Shown here one piece after another: positions 27,301 through 35,146 of a stretch of 50,241 nucleotides of DNA; positions within the stretch are counted from its first letter, which is position 1, and each line of letters begins with the position of its first letter. Below the pieces are notes generated by a model that worked only from the letters and a program-made list of their open reading frames with translations, was not told the DNA's origin and made no database searches. Location of the stretch: contig JBBSMX010000016.1 of NCBI GenBank assembly GCA_038232935.1, positions 1-50,241 of the forward strand, written 5' to 3'. The DNA comes from JBBSMX01 sp038232935. GTDB taxonomy: Bacteria > Bacteroidota > Rhodothermia > Rhodothermales > JANQRZ01. Made by a program: the position numbers and the translations under genes.

Positions 27301-27798
27301 GCTGAACGTGAGGTTGCTCGACCCGACGAAGCCGACCGACGGGGTGGTATACGTGTTCGGGAAGCAGAGGTAGAGCTTGGCGTGGAGGCTGTGCCGAAGG
27401 AACAGCTTCACGCGGACCTTCCCGCTCCGAATCTGATCCACGAGGCGCTGGAGTGCTCGCTCGTCGGCGTCGGTCGGTGCGCCGACGATAAGCTGCTCGC
27501 GGAACTCAGTGGCAAGCTCCTTCTTCAGCCGTACGGCCGTCCCGTTGTCCATTCGGGTCCCGTCCCGGTCGAAGCGGAGCGCGTCACGAAGCTCTTCGCT
27601 GGCGCTCCGGTGCATCCCCACGAGAAGCCGGCACTGCGCTCCGTCGCCTCCGGCGAACTGCTCAACGTGCTCGGCGAGCGCACGCCACCCGCGAAGGTTG
27701 AAATACCCGATGCAGAAGTCCGCCCGCTCCGACGTGGCGAGGGTATTCTGGAGCGCCGGAAGGAGATGCTCCTCTATGTTATCGAAGATGCGGGGCAC
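24355..27798 (-). CDS. PLD nuclease-SNF2 helicase fusion, defence-associated
   Basis: A 1147-residue protein. Residues 1-200 form a phospholipase-D-like nuclease with one HKD-type motif: H139-A-K141-L-Y, then GSSNLTFSG at 159-167. One HKD per chain implies that it works as a dimer. From 250 a superfamily-2 SNF2-type ATPase follows: Walker A GDVVGLGKT (279-287), DESH (353-356), motif III LLTATPYN, then a CxxC...CxxC zinc knuckle (CPGC, CPSC) and motif VI QRAGRVDRIGQ. The last 200 residues are helical. The start is a GTG at 27798. It opens the leftward operon helicase-MNT-HEPN-methylase-AlbA_2-DUF4062. It probably translocates on and cleaves unmodified foreign DNA; this is inference from parts. 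Confidence 0.88.
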   Translation of the reverse strand: MPRIFDNIEEHLLPALQNTLATSERADFCIGYFNLRGWRALAEHVEQFAGGDGAQCRLLVGMHRSASEELRDALRFDRDGTRMDNGTAVRLKKELATEFREQLIVGAPTDADERALQRLVDQIRSGKVRVKLFLRHSLHAKLYLCFPNTYTTPSVGFVGSSNLTFSGLQGGGELNVDVLDHDACRKLSDWFEARWDDRWCLDISDDLVALIEESWARSTAIPPYHIYLKIARHLADDAVKGLTEFNLPKDLKGVLFDYQEAAVKLAARHLHARGGVVIGDVVGLGKTLMATALARMLEEDLDYETLILAPKNLTEMWEDYVHRYGLRRCKVLSITRVQHELPELRRYRLVLIDESHNLRNREGKRYRVIRDYIQRNDARCILLTATPYNKTYLDLSNQLRLFLDDQADLGVRPETLLREMGEIEFSKRHDASPRSIAAFEKSDHPDDWRELMRLFLVRRTRSFVKQHYALAECPGCEATLAVEDAACPSCGREMDGAERRYLRFPDGTRSYFPIRVPRTVTFSTGDPEDPYARLYADHVVETIGNLKLPRYGLAGYVHPTPKEAPTPAESAQLDDLSRAGRRLMGFCRTNLFKRLESSGEAFLRSVERHALRNLVFVHALEHGLPIPIGPQDAAMLDPDLEDEDRELDPNLFDDPDVTEDAAAEPPPDEDAADGLHSETSLGEAAAHVYTQYQTQYARRFRWLRPGLFRRGLKKNLLEDAQALIGLLDTAGPWRHERDAKLRALLHLVRDEHPDEKVLVFSQFADTVRYLGRALKAAGVERSAVATGTTDDPTALAHRFSPRSNGKSVEPDRELRVLVATDVLSEGQNLQDAHIVVNFDLPWALIRLVQRAGRVDRIGQQADEILCYSFLPAEGVEKIINLRSRVRQRLGENAEVVGSDEQFFEDGKAPQDLLDLYNEKAGALDGDGSDGEVDLASQAYSIWQSAIKQQPGLKSLIEEMPGVVYSTKPHAPTALGPEGVLTYVRTDQGTDALAWLDRNGASFTESPLAILKAAECEPDTPALDRLSEHHDLVQKSVALVHREGRRIGGQLGSRRGAKLRTYERLKGYLDANPLFETDALKRALQALYTYPLTEAATDTLNRQLRAGLDDDALADLVTGLHDDERLVVIHDNDGENEPQIICSLGLRT

Positions 27799-27828
27799 GG
27801 GCTGTCGTAGCTATACCTAACTGGCTCG

Positions 27829-27836
27829 CAAAGATA
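27829..27836 (-). promoter_or_regulatory. -7 promoter box for the defence operon
   Basis: On the minus strand this reads TATCTTTG, an exact match to the Bacteroidota consensus TAnnTTTG. It is 30 bp upstream of the helicase GTG start. No clear -33 TTG is visible at the usual distance. Confidence 0.55.
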
Positions 27837-27956
27837 CGCCTCACGGAACTCACGCCTACGGCTCGTTGATGGCGCATCGATGCTACCCCACGCTCCCGCT
27901 GCCGGAGTGGTGGGACGAAGAAGAACGGGCGTTCCTGCTCCCAACCTTACGTTGCC

Positions 27957-29542
27957 ATGGAAGCGCTTCGCACCGTCTCCGTCTTCTTCACCCTCACGAT
28001 TGCGCTCGTGCCACAGCTAGCCACCGCGCCGATGGACGCCCCCTACACCGAGCGATACCGGCCGCAATTCCACTTCTCCCCCGCCGAGAACTGGATGAAC
28101 GACCCGAACGGGCTCGTCTACTACGACGGCGAGTACCACCTCTTCTACCAGTACAACCCCTTCGGGGACACGTGGGGCCACATGAGCTGGGGCCACGCTG
28201 TCAGCCGCGACCTCGTGCGGTGGGAGGAGCGGCCCGTCGCCCTCGCCGAGGCCGACAGCGTGATGATCTTCTCCGGCAGCGCCGTCGTCGACTGGAACAA
28301 CACCTCGGGGTTCGGGACCGAGGGGGAGCCGCCGCTCGTGGCGGTCTACACCGGTCACCACGTCTCCGGCCGCAACCAGGCGCAGTACCTCGCCTACAGC
28401 ACCGACGCAGGACGGACGTGGGCGAAGTACACCGGCAACCCCGTCCTCGACGTCGGGATGAAGGACTTCCGCGACCCGAAGGTCTTCTGGTACGAGCCCG
28501 AGGAGAAGTGGGTCATGGTCGTCGCGCGCTCGCTCGACTACCGGGTGAGCTTCTACGGCTCCGACGACCTCAAGGCGTGGACGCACCTCAGCGACTTCGG
28601 CCCGGCCGCCGCCACGGGCGGCATCTGGGAGTGCCCCGATCTCTTCGAGCTCCCCGTGGACGGCGACCCGGACGACACGCGGTGGGTGCTCATCGTGAAC
28701 CTCAACCCCGGCGGCCCCGCCGGCGGCTCGGCCGGGCAGTACTTCCTCGGCCACTTCGACGGGACCGCGTTCGTCCCCGACGCCCCACGCCCTTGGGGGA
28801 CGAACACGCCCGCTGGCTCGATTACGGCTCCGACTTCTACGCGACGGTCTCGTGGTCCGACGTGCCCGAGACCGACGGCGACCGGATGCTGATCGGGTGG
28901 ATGAACGACTGGCGTTACGCCGGGGACATCCCGACCGCGCCGTGGCGGAGCGCGCAGAGCCTCCCGCGCCGCGCGAAGCTGAAGACGCTCGACGATGGCA
29001 CGCCCGGAGGCCGCGTCGGGCTCGTGCAGCAGCCGGCGCACGGCGTCGAGACGCTCCGCCGCGCGCAGCGCCACCTCGGGGACAGGGGCGTGACGGAGGG
29101 CACGCACGCGCTCGCCGAGCACGGGATCGCGGGCAAGGCGTTGGAGTTGATCGCGGAGTTCGAAGTGGGCGACGCCGAGGCGTTCGGGCTGAAAGTCCGC
29201 ACGGGCGACGGCGAGGAGACGCTCGTCGGGTACGACGTGGCGGCCGAGGAGGTGTTCGTGGACCGGACGCGCTCGGGCGATGTCGGCTTCAGCCCGGTCT
29301 TCGCGGCGCGCCACGCAGGCCCCTTCGCCGTCGAGAACGGCCGCGTGCGGCTGCGCGTGTTCGTGGACTGGTCCTCGGTCGAGGTCTTCGCCGGGGACGG
29401 GCGCACGACGCTCACCGACCAGATCTTCCCCGCCCCGGAGAGCGACGGCGTAGCGCTGTTTGCCGAGGGCGGCACGGCCCGGCTCGTCTCGCTCCACGTG
29501 TGGGAGCTGGCGTCGGGATGGGCCGAGCCGGGCACCCCGTAA
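27957..29542 (+). pseudogene. GH32 fructan/sucrose hydrolase, frameshifted
   Basis: Both frames joined give about 528 residues of a glycoside hydrolase family 32 enzyme (levanase, inulinase or invertase). A signal-like N-terminus (MEALRTVSVFFTLTIALVPQLATA) suggests export. Catalytic motifs are intact: the nucleophile in NWMNDPNG, the transition-state stabiliser in FRDPKVF, and the acid/base in WECPDLF. Near residue 280 (PRPW) the frame breaks; DEHARWLDYGSDFYA continues in the next frame. Restoring one G to the G run at 28795-28799 repairs it. The C-terminal beta-sandwich (FVDWSSVEVFAGDGR) is present. It precedes fructokinase, so the cluster once hydrolysed and phosphorylated fructose sugars. 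Confidence 0.88.
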
Positions 29543-29635
29543 CGAGCGGGGGCCACGGCCGGTCGAGCTGCAACGGCATCCGCTGCCCCTTTGTACCCAC
29601 CCCAACGTATCGTATCCGCCTAAACCGGAGAAGCG

Positions 29636-30523
29636 ATGAAGGACACCATCCTGTGCGTCGGCGAAGTGCTGTGGGACTCGATGCCGGCCGGCCTCTTCCT
29701 CGGCGGCGCGCCCCACAACGTCGCCGCCCACCTCCACCGGCTGGGCCAACCCGTCACCCTCGTAAGCCGCGTCGGCGACGACGTGCTCGGCCGGGAAGCG
29801 CTTCGCCGCCTCAAAGCCACCGGCCTCGGCACCGACTTCGTCCAGGTCGATCCCGTGCTGCCGACGGGGTTCGTGAAGGTGGAGGTGGACGCCGACGGCA
29901 TCCCGGACTACGAGATCGTGCAGCCGGTGGCCTGGGACGAGCTCGCCCTCGACGAGGTGCTCCGCGACGGGGCGGCCGGAGCACGGGCCGTCGTCTTCGG
30001 CAGCCTTGCTCAGCGGCAGGAGGCGTCGCGGCGGACCGTGCAGGCGCTCTGCACCTCGGGCGCGTTCGCCGTGTTCGACGTGAACCTCCGGCCGCCGTTC
30101 GTCAGCCCTGAGATCGTGCGCGCGTCGCTGCACGCCGCCGACTGCGTTAAGCTCAACGAGGATGAGCTGCACGCAATGAGCCGGTGGTTCGGCCTACCGA
30201 GCGTGCCGCGTGGTGCCATGGCTGCCCTCGCCGAGGCGTTCGGCTGCCGGCTCGTGTGCGTCACGCGTGGCGAGCGGGGGGCGGCGCTGTGGCACGAGGG
30301 GAGCTGGCTGGAGCACGAGGGCTACCCCGTCGCCGTGCGCGACACCGTCGGGGCGGGCGACGCCTTCCTCGCCGCCCTCCTCGCCGGCGTGCTGGAGGGG
30401 TGCAGCGACGAGGTAGCGCTCGACCTCGCCTGCCACCTTGGGGCCTTTGTCGCCACGAAGTCCGGGGCCACGCCGGACTACGAGGTCGATACCCTCGCCG
30501 AGATCGCCGCGCTCACGGACTGA
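29636..30523 (+). CDS. PfkB-family sugar kinase, probable fructokinase
   Basis: A 295-residue ribokinase/PfkB kinase. The substrate-binding GGAPHNVAAHLHRLG and SRVGDDVLGREAL lie at the N-terminus. The anion hole and catalytic base are in DTVGAGDAFLAALLAGVL. The short form and the EVLWDSMPAG opening fit fructokinases. It follows the GH32 gene by 93 bp, consistent with phosphorylating released fructose to fructose-6-phosphate. A GGAG sits just before the ATG, one of the clearer ribosome-binding sites here. Confidence 0.9.
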   Translation: MKDTILCVGEVLWDSMPAGLFLGGAPHNVAAHLHRLGQPVTLVSRVGDDVLGREALRRLKATGLGTDFVQVDPVLPTGFVKVEVDADGIPDYEIVQPVAWDELALDEVLRDGAAGARAVVFGSLAQRQEASRRTVQALCTSGAFAVFDVNLRPPFVSPEIVRASLHAADCVKLNEDELHAMSRWFGLPSVPRGAMAALAEAFGCRLVCVTRGERGAALWHEGSWLEHEGYPVAVRDTVGAGDAFLAALLAGVLEGCSDEVALDLACHLGAFVATKSGATPDYEVDTLAEIAALTD

Positions 30524-30560
30524 ACCCGCTCCGCACGACCCATCCCCCTCGGGAGGCCCC

Positions 30561-30960
30561 ATGAGATCCCGCCGCTCCGTCTACTTCAGCACCCTCGTCG
30601 CCGCGCTCGGCGGCCTGCTCGGGTTCATCGCCTTCCACGCCATCGGACAGGGCGCGGTGATCTGGGTGTTCATCTCCGAGATCTTCCCCAACCGGGTGCG
30701 CTCGAAGGGGCAGGCGCTCGGCTCGTTCACACACTGGTTCATGGCGGCGGCCGTGTCGTGGGTGTTCCCCGTCGTTGGCCTCGGGCGCGTTCGCCTTCGC
30801 TTTCTTCAGCGCGATGATGCTGCTCCAGTTCTTCTTCGCGTGGAAGGTGATGCCGGAAACGAAGGGGCTCTCGCTCGAAGAGCTCGAGGTCAAGCTCGGC
30901 GTCGGGACGAAAGAGCTGGAGGCGCTGGAGCGCGAGCGGCTGGGCGGTGCCCCGGCGTGA
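30561..30960 (+). pseudogene. Sugar porter (MFS) remnant
   Basis: The sequence opens like a sugar porter (STLVAALGGLL) and then jumps directly to the C-terminal part (FIAFHAIGQGAVIWVFISEIFPNRVRSKGQALGSF), the family's TM10 with the PNRVR signature. About 300 or more central residues are missing. A further one-base insertion near 30774-30776 breaks the frame; the last stretch, SGAFAFAFFSAMMLLQFFFAWKVMPETKGLSLEELE, is the normal PETKG end in another frame. It begins 37 bp after fructokinase. The intact gene would have imported the sugar for the GH32/fructokinase pair. It cannot be functional as read. Confidence 0.85.
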
Positions 30961-30974
30961 CCCGCCAGCCGCGG

Positions 30975-32183
30975 CTAGGCCGCCGCCTCGTCGGGGGCGG
31001 GCATCGAGGTGAAGAAGTCTTTGTAGAAGCGGCCCGTGTACGCGCCGAGCAGCTCGTCCACCCGCTCCGGCGACGGCGCCCGCACGATCAGCCCGGCGTG
31101 GTTCCGCTTCTTCATCCGCCACACGATCTCGGGGTCGGTGTACGCCGAGAGGTCGGGCCACTCCTGCTTGGCGAGCGAGAGGATGACGCCGGCGTAGTCC
31201 TGCCGGTGCTCCGGTACCTCGTACGCCTCGCCTCGTGCATCGGCCACTTCGAGCCGGGACCACTCCCGCCACAGGTTCACGCCGGTCGCCGCCTCGACCA
31301 TGTCCACAATGTTGGCGCCGCCGACGCGCGCGGCCGTTTCGAGGAAGTAGAACTGCCCGTCTTCCCGGCCTCGGATGAACTCGGTGTGGACCGCGCCACG
31401 GACGAGGCCGAGCGCGTCCACGAGCTGCCGGTTGATCGCCTTGACCGTCGCTGCCTCGTCGGAGCCGCGGTCGAGTGTCCGGCTCGCGAAGATGCCGCCG
31501 CTGTGCATCACCTCGAACGGCGTGCTCGCGTAGCGGTGCGCCTCGGCGAAGCGCACGGCCCGGCCCGACACGAGCGCGTCGACGTGGTAGACGTCCCCGG
31601 GGACGAACGCTTCGAGGAGGAAATACGACTGCTTGTCGCCGAGCTCGTCGAGCGTGCGCCAGAGCTGCTCGGGCTCGGCGATCTTTTTGATCCCGATGGC
31701 GGAGGCTTCGCTACGCGGCTTCAGGATCCACGGCGCGGGCACGCTCCCCATGAAGGCGCGGAGGTCGTCGTAGTTGACGACGGGAGCGAAGTCGGGCACA
31801 AGGACGCCGGCCTCGCGAGCCTTGAAGCGCATGGCGAGCTTGTCGCGGAAGTGGCGGACCGTGGTCTCGCCCATCCCCGGCACGCGGAGGTGCTCCCGCA
31901 GCGTCGAGGCCATCTCGAGGTCGAACTCGTCGAGGGGGACGATGCGGCCGATCTTCTCGGAGCGGGCGAGGTAGCTGACGCCGTGGATCACGTCCTCCCG
32001 GCTGAAGAGGTCGGGCATGTAAAAGACCTCGTCGATACACTCCCACGGCCACTCAGCCTCGCGCAGCCGCTCGACGGTGAGGAACAGCACGCGCACGCCC
32101 TGCTCTTTGCACGCGCGCAGGAAGGTCGCCCCCTTTTCGTAGCTGGCGAGGCAGAGGAAGGTGGTGGGTCGCTCGCTAGCCAT
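30975..32183 (-). CDS. ATP-grasp ligase
   Basis: A 402-residue ATP-grasp protein of the carbamoyl-phosphate-synthase/D-Ala-D-Ala-ligase type. It has an N-terminal Rossmann-like preATP-grasp domain (TTFLCLASYEKGATFLRACKEQG), then the ATP-grasp core: PWILKPRSEASAIGIKKI, FLLEAFVPGDVYHVDALVSG and the metal site in FYFLETAARVGGANIVDMVEAATGV. Such enzymes join a carboxylate to an amine or thiol through an acyl phosphate. ATG 32183 (MASERPTTFL) is preferred over an upstream TTG. It follows the M19 dipeptidase by 35 bp. The substrate is unknown. Confidence 0.87.
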   Translation of the reverse strand: MASERPTTFLCLASYEKGATFLRACKEQGVRVLFLTVERLREAEWPWECIDEVFYMPDLFSREDVIHGVSYLARSEKIGRIVPLDEFDLEMASTLREHLRVPGMGETTVRHFRDKLAMRFKAREAGVLVPDFAPVVNYDDLRAFMGSVPAPWILKPRSEASAIGIKKIAEPEQLWRTLDELGDKQSYFLLEAFVPGDVYHVDALVSGRAVRFAEAHRYASTPFEVMHSGGIFASRTLDRGSDEAATVKAINRQLVDALGLVRGAVHTEFIRGREDGQFYFLETAARVGGANIVDMVEAATGVNLWREWSRLEVADARGEAYEVPEHRQDYAGVILSLAKQEWPDLSAYTDPEIVWRMKKRNHAGLIVRAPSPERVDELLGAYTGRFYKDFFTSMPAPDEAAA

Positions 32184-32218
32184 GTCGGTTTGGGGTGATG
32201 ATGAGAGGGAAGGGTTGC

Positions 32219-33283
32219 TCAATCCAGCAGCACGCGCCGGAGGAAGCGGAGCCAGTTCCCGCCGAGCACGCCGTCGCGGGCCTCGGCCGGAGCAATCGCG
32301 CCGAGCCGCTCGAAGTCCGCACCCCGGGTGATTTCGAGCGGCGTCTCCTGCAGCCCGAACCCGCCGTCGAAGTCGCTGCCGATGGCGACCCGGTGCCAGC
32401 CGATAAGGCCGGCCACGTACTCGGCCTGGGCGCGGACATCATCGAGGGTGACGGACGCTTTCGGGTCCGTCCGTAATACCCCAGCTTTGACGAACTCGTT
32501 TCCGAGCACGAGGCCCACGATCCCGTCGCGCTCGCCGATGGCGCGGATCATCTCGTCGCTGAGGTGGCGGTCGGTCGGGGTGAGGGCGCGGGCGTTGCTG
32601 TGGCTGGCGAAGACGAGGGCAGGGCCGAGATCGAGCGCGTCCCAGAAGCTCTCCTCGGCGAGGTGGCTGATGTCGAGGGGGACGCGGTGTTCGTCCATCG
32701 CGCGGACGAGGTCGCGCCCCAACTCCGTCAGCGGGCCGGGCGCATGCGTGCCGCCGCAGTACCGGGTCCGCTGCCACGCCGGCCCGATCAGCCGCAGGCC
32801 TCGGTCGACCCACGCCGAGAGGTCGTCGGGCGTGCGGATGGGGTCGGCCCCCTCCATCGACACGACGACGCCGATCTTCCGACCCCCGCTGGTCCAGTCT
32901 TGAACGTGGGTTTCGAGATCGCTTCGGGAGCGGAGGATGCGGACCTCGCCCTCGTCCTCCCACCGCTCGTAGACCGCGAGCTGCTCCAGCGCGAAGCGTT
33001 CCGCCTCCTCCGGCGTCGCGTACGAGAGCGCCCGCTGACGATCCGTAAGCGGAGGCGCATCGACCGGCCGCACGAAGTCCCGCGGGATCGTAAACAGCGT
33101 CCCGAACACGATCCCGACCGTGCCCCGCCGTAGCTCGGGGAGCGTAACGAGGATCTCCTGGCTGGCGCGCTTTTCCGTGCGCCGCAACGCCGGCATGCTC
33201 CGCGTCAGATCACGCCCGTGCGCCGTAACGTTGAACGCGAGGTCCAGATGACCGTCGGTGTAGAGGGGGCTCCGGCTCACCAT
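32219..33283 (-). CDS. Membrane dipeptidase family (peptidase M19)
   Basis: A 354-residue renal-dipeptidase-like zinc hydrolase. The metal ligands are recognisable: TDGHLDLAFN (HxD), VSMEGADPI (bridging Glu), DISHLAEESFWD, ASHSNAR and IGSDFDGGFG. There is no signal peptide or membrane anchor, so it is probably cytosolic. Family members cleave dipeptides, including D-residue and cysteinyl-glycine types. It overlaps the upstream esterase by 7 nt and precedes an ATP-grasp ligase, so making and cutting of amide bonds are encoded together. Confidence 0.92.
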   Translation of the reverse strand: MVSRSPLYTDGHLDLAFNVTAHGRDLTRSMPALRRTEKRASQEILVTLPELRRGTVGIVFGTLFTIPRDFVRPVDAPPLTDRQRALSYATPEEAERFALEQLAVYERWEDEGEVRILRSRSDLETHVQDWTSGGRKIGVVVSMEGADPIRTPDDLSAWVDRGLRLIGPAWQRTRYCGGTHAPGPLTELGRDLVRAMDEHRVPLDISHLAEESFWDALDLGPALVFASHSNARALTPTDRHLSDEMIRAIGERDGIVGLVLGNEFVKAGVLRTDPKASVTLDDVRAQAEYVAGLIGWHRVAIGSDFDGGFGLQETPLEITRGADFERLGAIAPAEARDGVLGGNWLRFLRRVLLD

Positions 33284-34158
33284 TCCGTCTCACGAAGTAG
33301 AAAGTCGATGGCGTCGTGGAAGCGCTGACGCCACGCGGCCTCCGAGTGGCCCGCACCCCGTTGCTCCACGTAGACGAGGTCGCGGTGCCGCCGGTATTCT
33401 TTCCGCAGCAGGATCTCGCGCAGGCGGCGCACGTCGGCCACCGTGCCCTTCCCCTCCAGCGTCCCCACGTCGAGGTAGAGCTTGCCCGGCACGTGAGGCG
33501 CGTCCTCGATGAAGGGGAAAATAGCCCGGTCGGCGAACCACAGCGACGGACTCATCGCGCCGGCTTTGCCGAAGACGTCCGGGCGGCGGAAGAAGGCGTA
33601 GAGGCTTATGAGCCCGCCCATCGACGACCCGGCGATGAGCGTGCTGTCCCGCTCCGTCTGCGTGCGGAAGTCCCGGTCGATCCGCGGCTTGAGCGTGTCG
33701 GCGATGAAGTCGAGGTAGAGGTCGCCCTTGCCGCCGCGCCCCTCGGCGTCCTCAAAGGGGCTGTACTCGTCGAGCCGGTGCTCGGTGTTGAAGATGCCGA
33801 CGACGATGGCTTCGAGCCCGACGTGGCTGAGCGCGTCCATCGTGTTGTCGACGCGCCACTCCTCGGCGAAGCTCGTCACCTCGTCGAAGAGGTTCTGCCC
33901 ATCGTGCATGTAGAGCACCGGATAGCGCCGCGTGCCGCTGCCGTACGAGGGCGGCAGGTACGTGATGACATCGCGTCGGTTATCCAGTTCGGGGCTGTAG
34001 AACCCCTCGATCACCTGGAGGTCGCCCACCACGGTGTGGTCGCCGTCCGCCGCATCAAGCGGGTACGTCTGCCACCGATCCTCCGCGTCTGGATCGAGGA
34101 TCGGTGCGGGACGGCGCTCGCCCTCGGCGGTGGCGGCCTCCTCTCTGGGTCGGTCCAT
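33277..34158 (-). CDS. Esterase, alpha/beta hydrolase (Fes/esterase D-like)
   Basis: A 293-residue putative esterase (PF00756 type). It has YPVLYMHDGQNLFDE near the oxyanion region, the nucleophile elbow GSSMGGLISLYAF, and a late GAGHSEAAW with the catalytic histidine. No signal peptide is visible. It leads the leftward set esterase-M19-ATP-grasp and diverges across 252 bp from a second esterase. Related proteins hydrolyse siderophore, thioester or peptide esters; the substrate here is not known. Confidence 0.88.
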   Translation of the reverse strand: MDRPREEAATAEGERRPAPILDPDAEDRWQTYPLDAADGDHTVVGDLQVIEGFYSPELDNRRDVITYLPPSYGSGTRRYPVLYMHDGQNLFDEVTSFAEEWRVDNTMDALSHVGLEAIVVGIFNTEHRLDEYSPFEDAEGRGGKGDLYLDFIADTLKPRIDRDFRTQTERDSTLIAGSSMGGLISLYAFFRRPDVFGKAGAMSPSLWFADRAIFPFIEDAPHVPGKLYLDVGTLEGKGTVADVRRLREILLRKEYRRHRDLVYVEQRGAGHSEAAWRQRFHDAIDFLLRETEW

Positions 34159-34410
34159 GCGGGGGGTTTCGTAGTTCGAAATCGGTAGAGAAGGGCGGCG
34201 TTGCAGAGGCGGAGCGAGAATGCCTAGGGAGCGACAGGCGAGGAATCCGGGGGATGGGCTTGTAATCGACGGCCCGGCTTATCTTCCGAGCAAGCACATC
34301 GGGCGGCACCGTGACTGCTGTCGTGTGTCGTAAGATACCGCCCTTCCCCTCCTCACTCAGCCCCAGCGATTCGGTTCGGTCACCGCCGCGCCCCCTCTCC
34401 ACCTCAGCCT

Positions 34411-35130
34411 ATGAACCGGGAGCACCACCGCTGGCACAGCCCGTCGCTCGGGCGCGAGATGGGGCTCCTCGTGTTCGGCCACGCCGGCGCGCGCGTCCTC
34501 GTCTTCCCGACCTCGCAGGGCCGGTTCTACGAGTGGGAGGATCGCGGGATGATCACCGCCCTCGGCGAGCACCTCCGCAACGGCTGGGTCCAGCTCTACT
34601 GCGTCGACAGCGTGGACGCCGAGAGCTGGTACGCGCGGTGGAAGCACCCCGCCGACCGCGCCCGGCGGCAGGACGACTACGAGCGCTACCTCCTCCACGA
34701 GGTGCTCCCGCTCAGCACGCACCGCAATCCGAACCCCTTCCTCATCACGACGGGTGCCAGCTTCGGCGCCTTCCACGCCGCCGACTTCGCGTTCCGGAAC
34801 CCGCACCTCGTCGGCCGCATGATCGGGATGAGCGGGCTCTACGACATCCGGCAGTTCGCCGCCGGGCATTACGACGAGCCCATCTACCGGCACAACCCCT
34901 CCCACTACGTCAGCGACCTCCACGACCCCGGCCACCTCGACGCGTTGCGGCGGATGGACATCATCCTCGCCACCGGCCGCGACGACTCCTTCCGCGGCAA
35001 CAACGAGCACCTCTCCCGCATCCTATGGGAGAAGGACGTCGGCAACGCACTCCGGCTGTGGGACGGCTGGGCGCACGACTGGCCGTGGTGGCACCAGATG
35101 ATCCTCCGCTACATCGGCGGCAACGCCTAA
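34411..35130 (+). CDS. Esterase-like alpha/beta hydrolase
   Basis: A 239-residue esterase of the short PF00756 type. The start MNREHHRWHSPSLGREMGLLVFGHAGARVLVFPTS is typical of a cytosolic esterase group found beside ATP-grasp genes. The nucleophile elbow reads TGASFGAFHAADFAF, and a late GWAHDWPWWHQM supplies Asp/His candidates. The ATP-grasp gene follows after 16 bp. It may release or trim the product made by the ligases. Confidence 0.85.
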   Translation: MNREHHRWHSPSLGREMGLLVFGHAGARVLVFPTSQGRFYEWEDRGMITALGEHLRNGWVQLYCVDSVDAESWYARWKHPADRARRQDDYERYLLHEVLPLSTHRNPNPFLITTGASFGAFHAADFAFRNPHLVGRMIGMSGLYDIRQFAAGHYDEPIYRHNPSHYVSDLHDPGHLDALRRMDIILATGRDDSFRGNNEHLSRILWEKDVGNALRLWDGWAHDWPWWHQMILRYIGGNA

Positions 35131-35146
35131 CAGATACCACAGAGCT

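Noticed and set aside
24412..27810. A 1132-residue plus-strand frame opposite the PLD-SNF2 helicase
   Set aside because: Antisense to the helicase; no domain or plausible motif.
30438..32198. A 586-residue plus-strand frame starting in fructokinase
   Set aside because: Only the first part after 30561 has sugar-porter sequence; the rest is antisense to the ATP-grasp gene.
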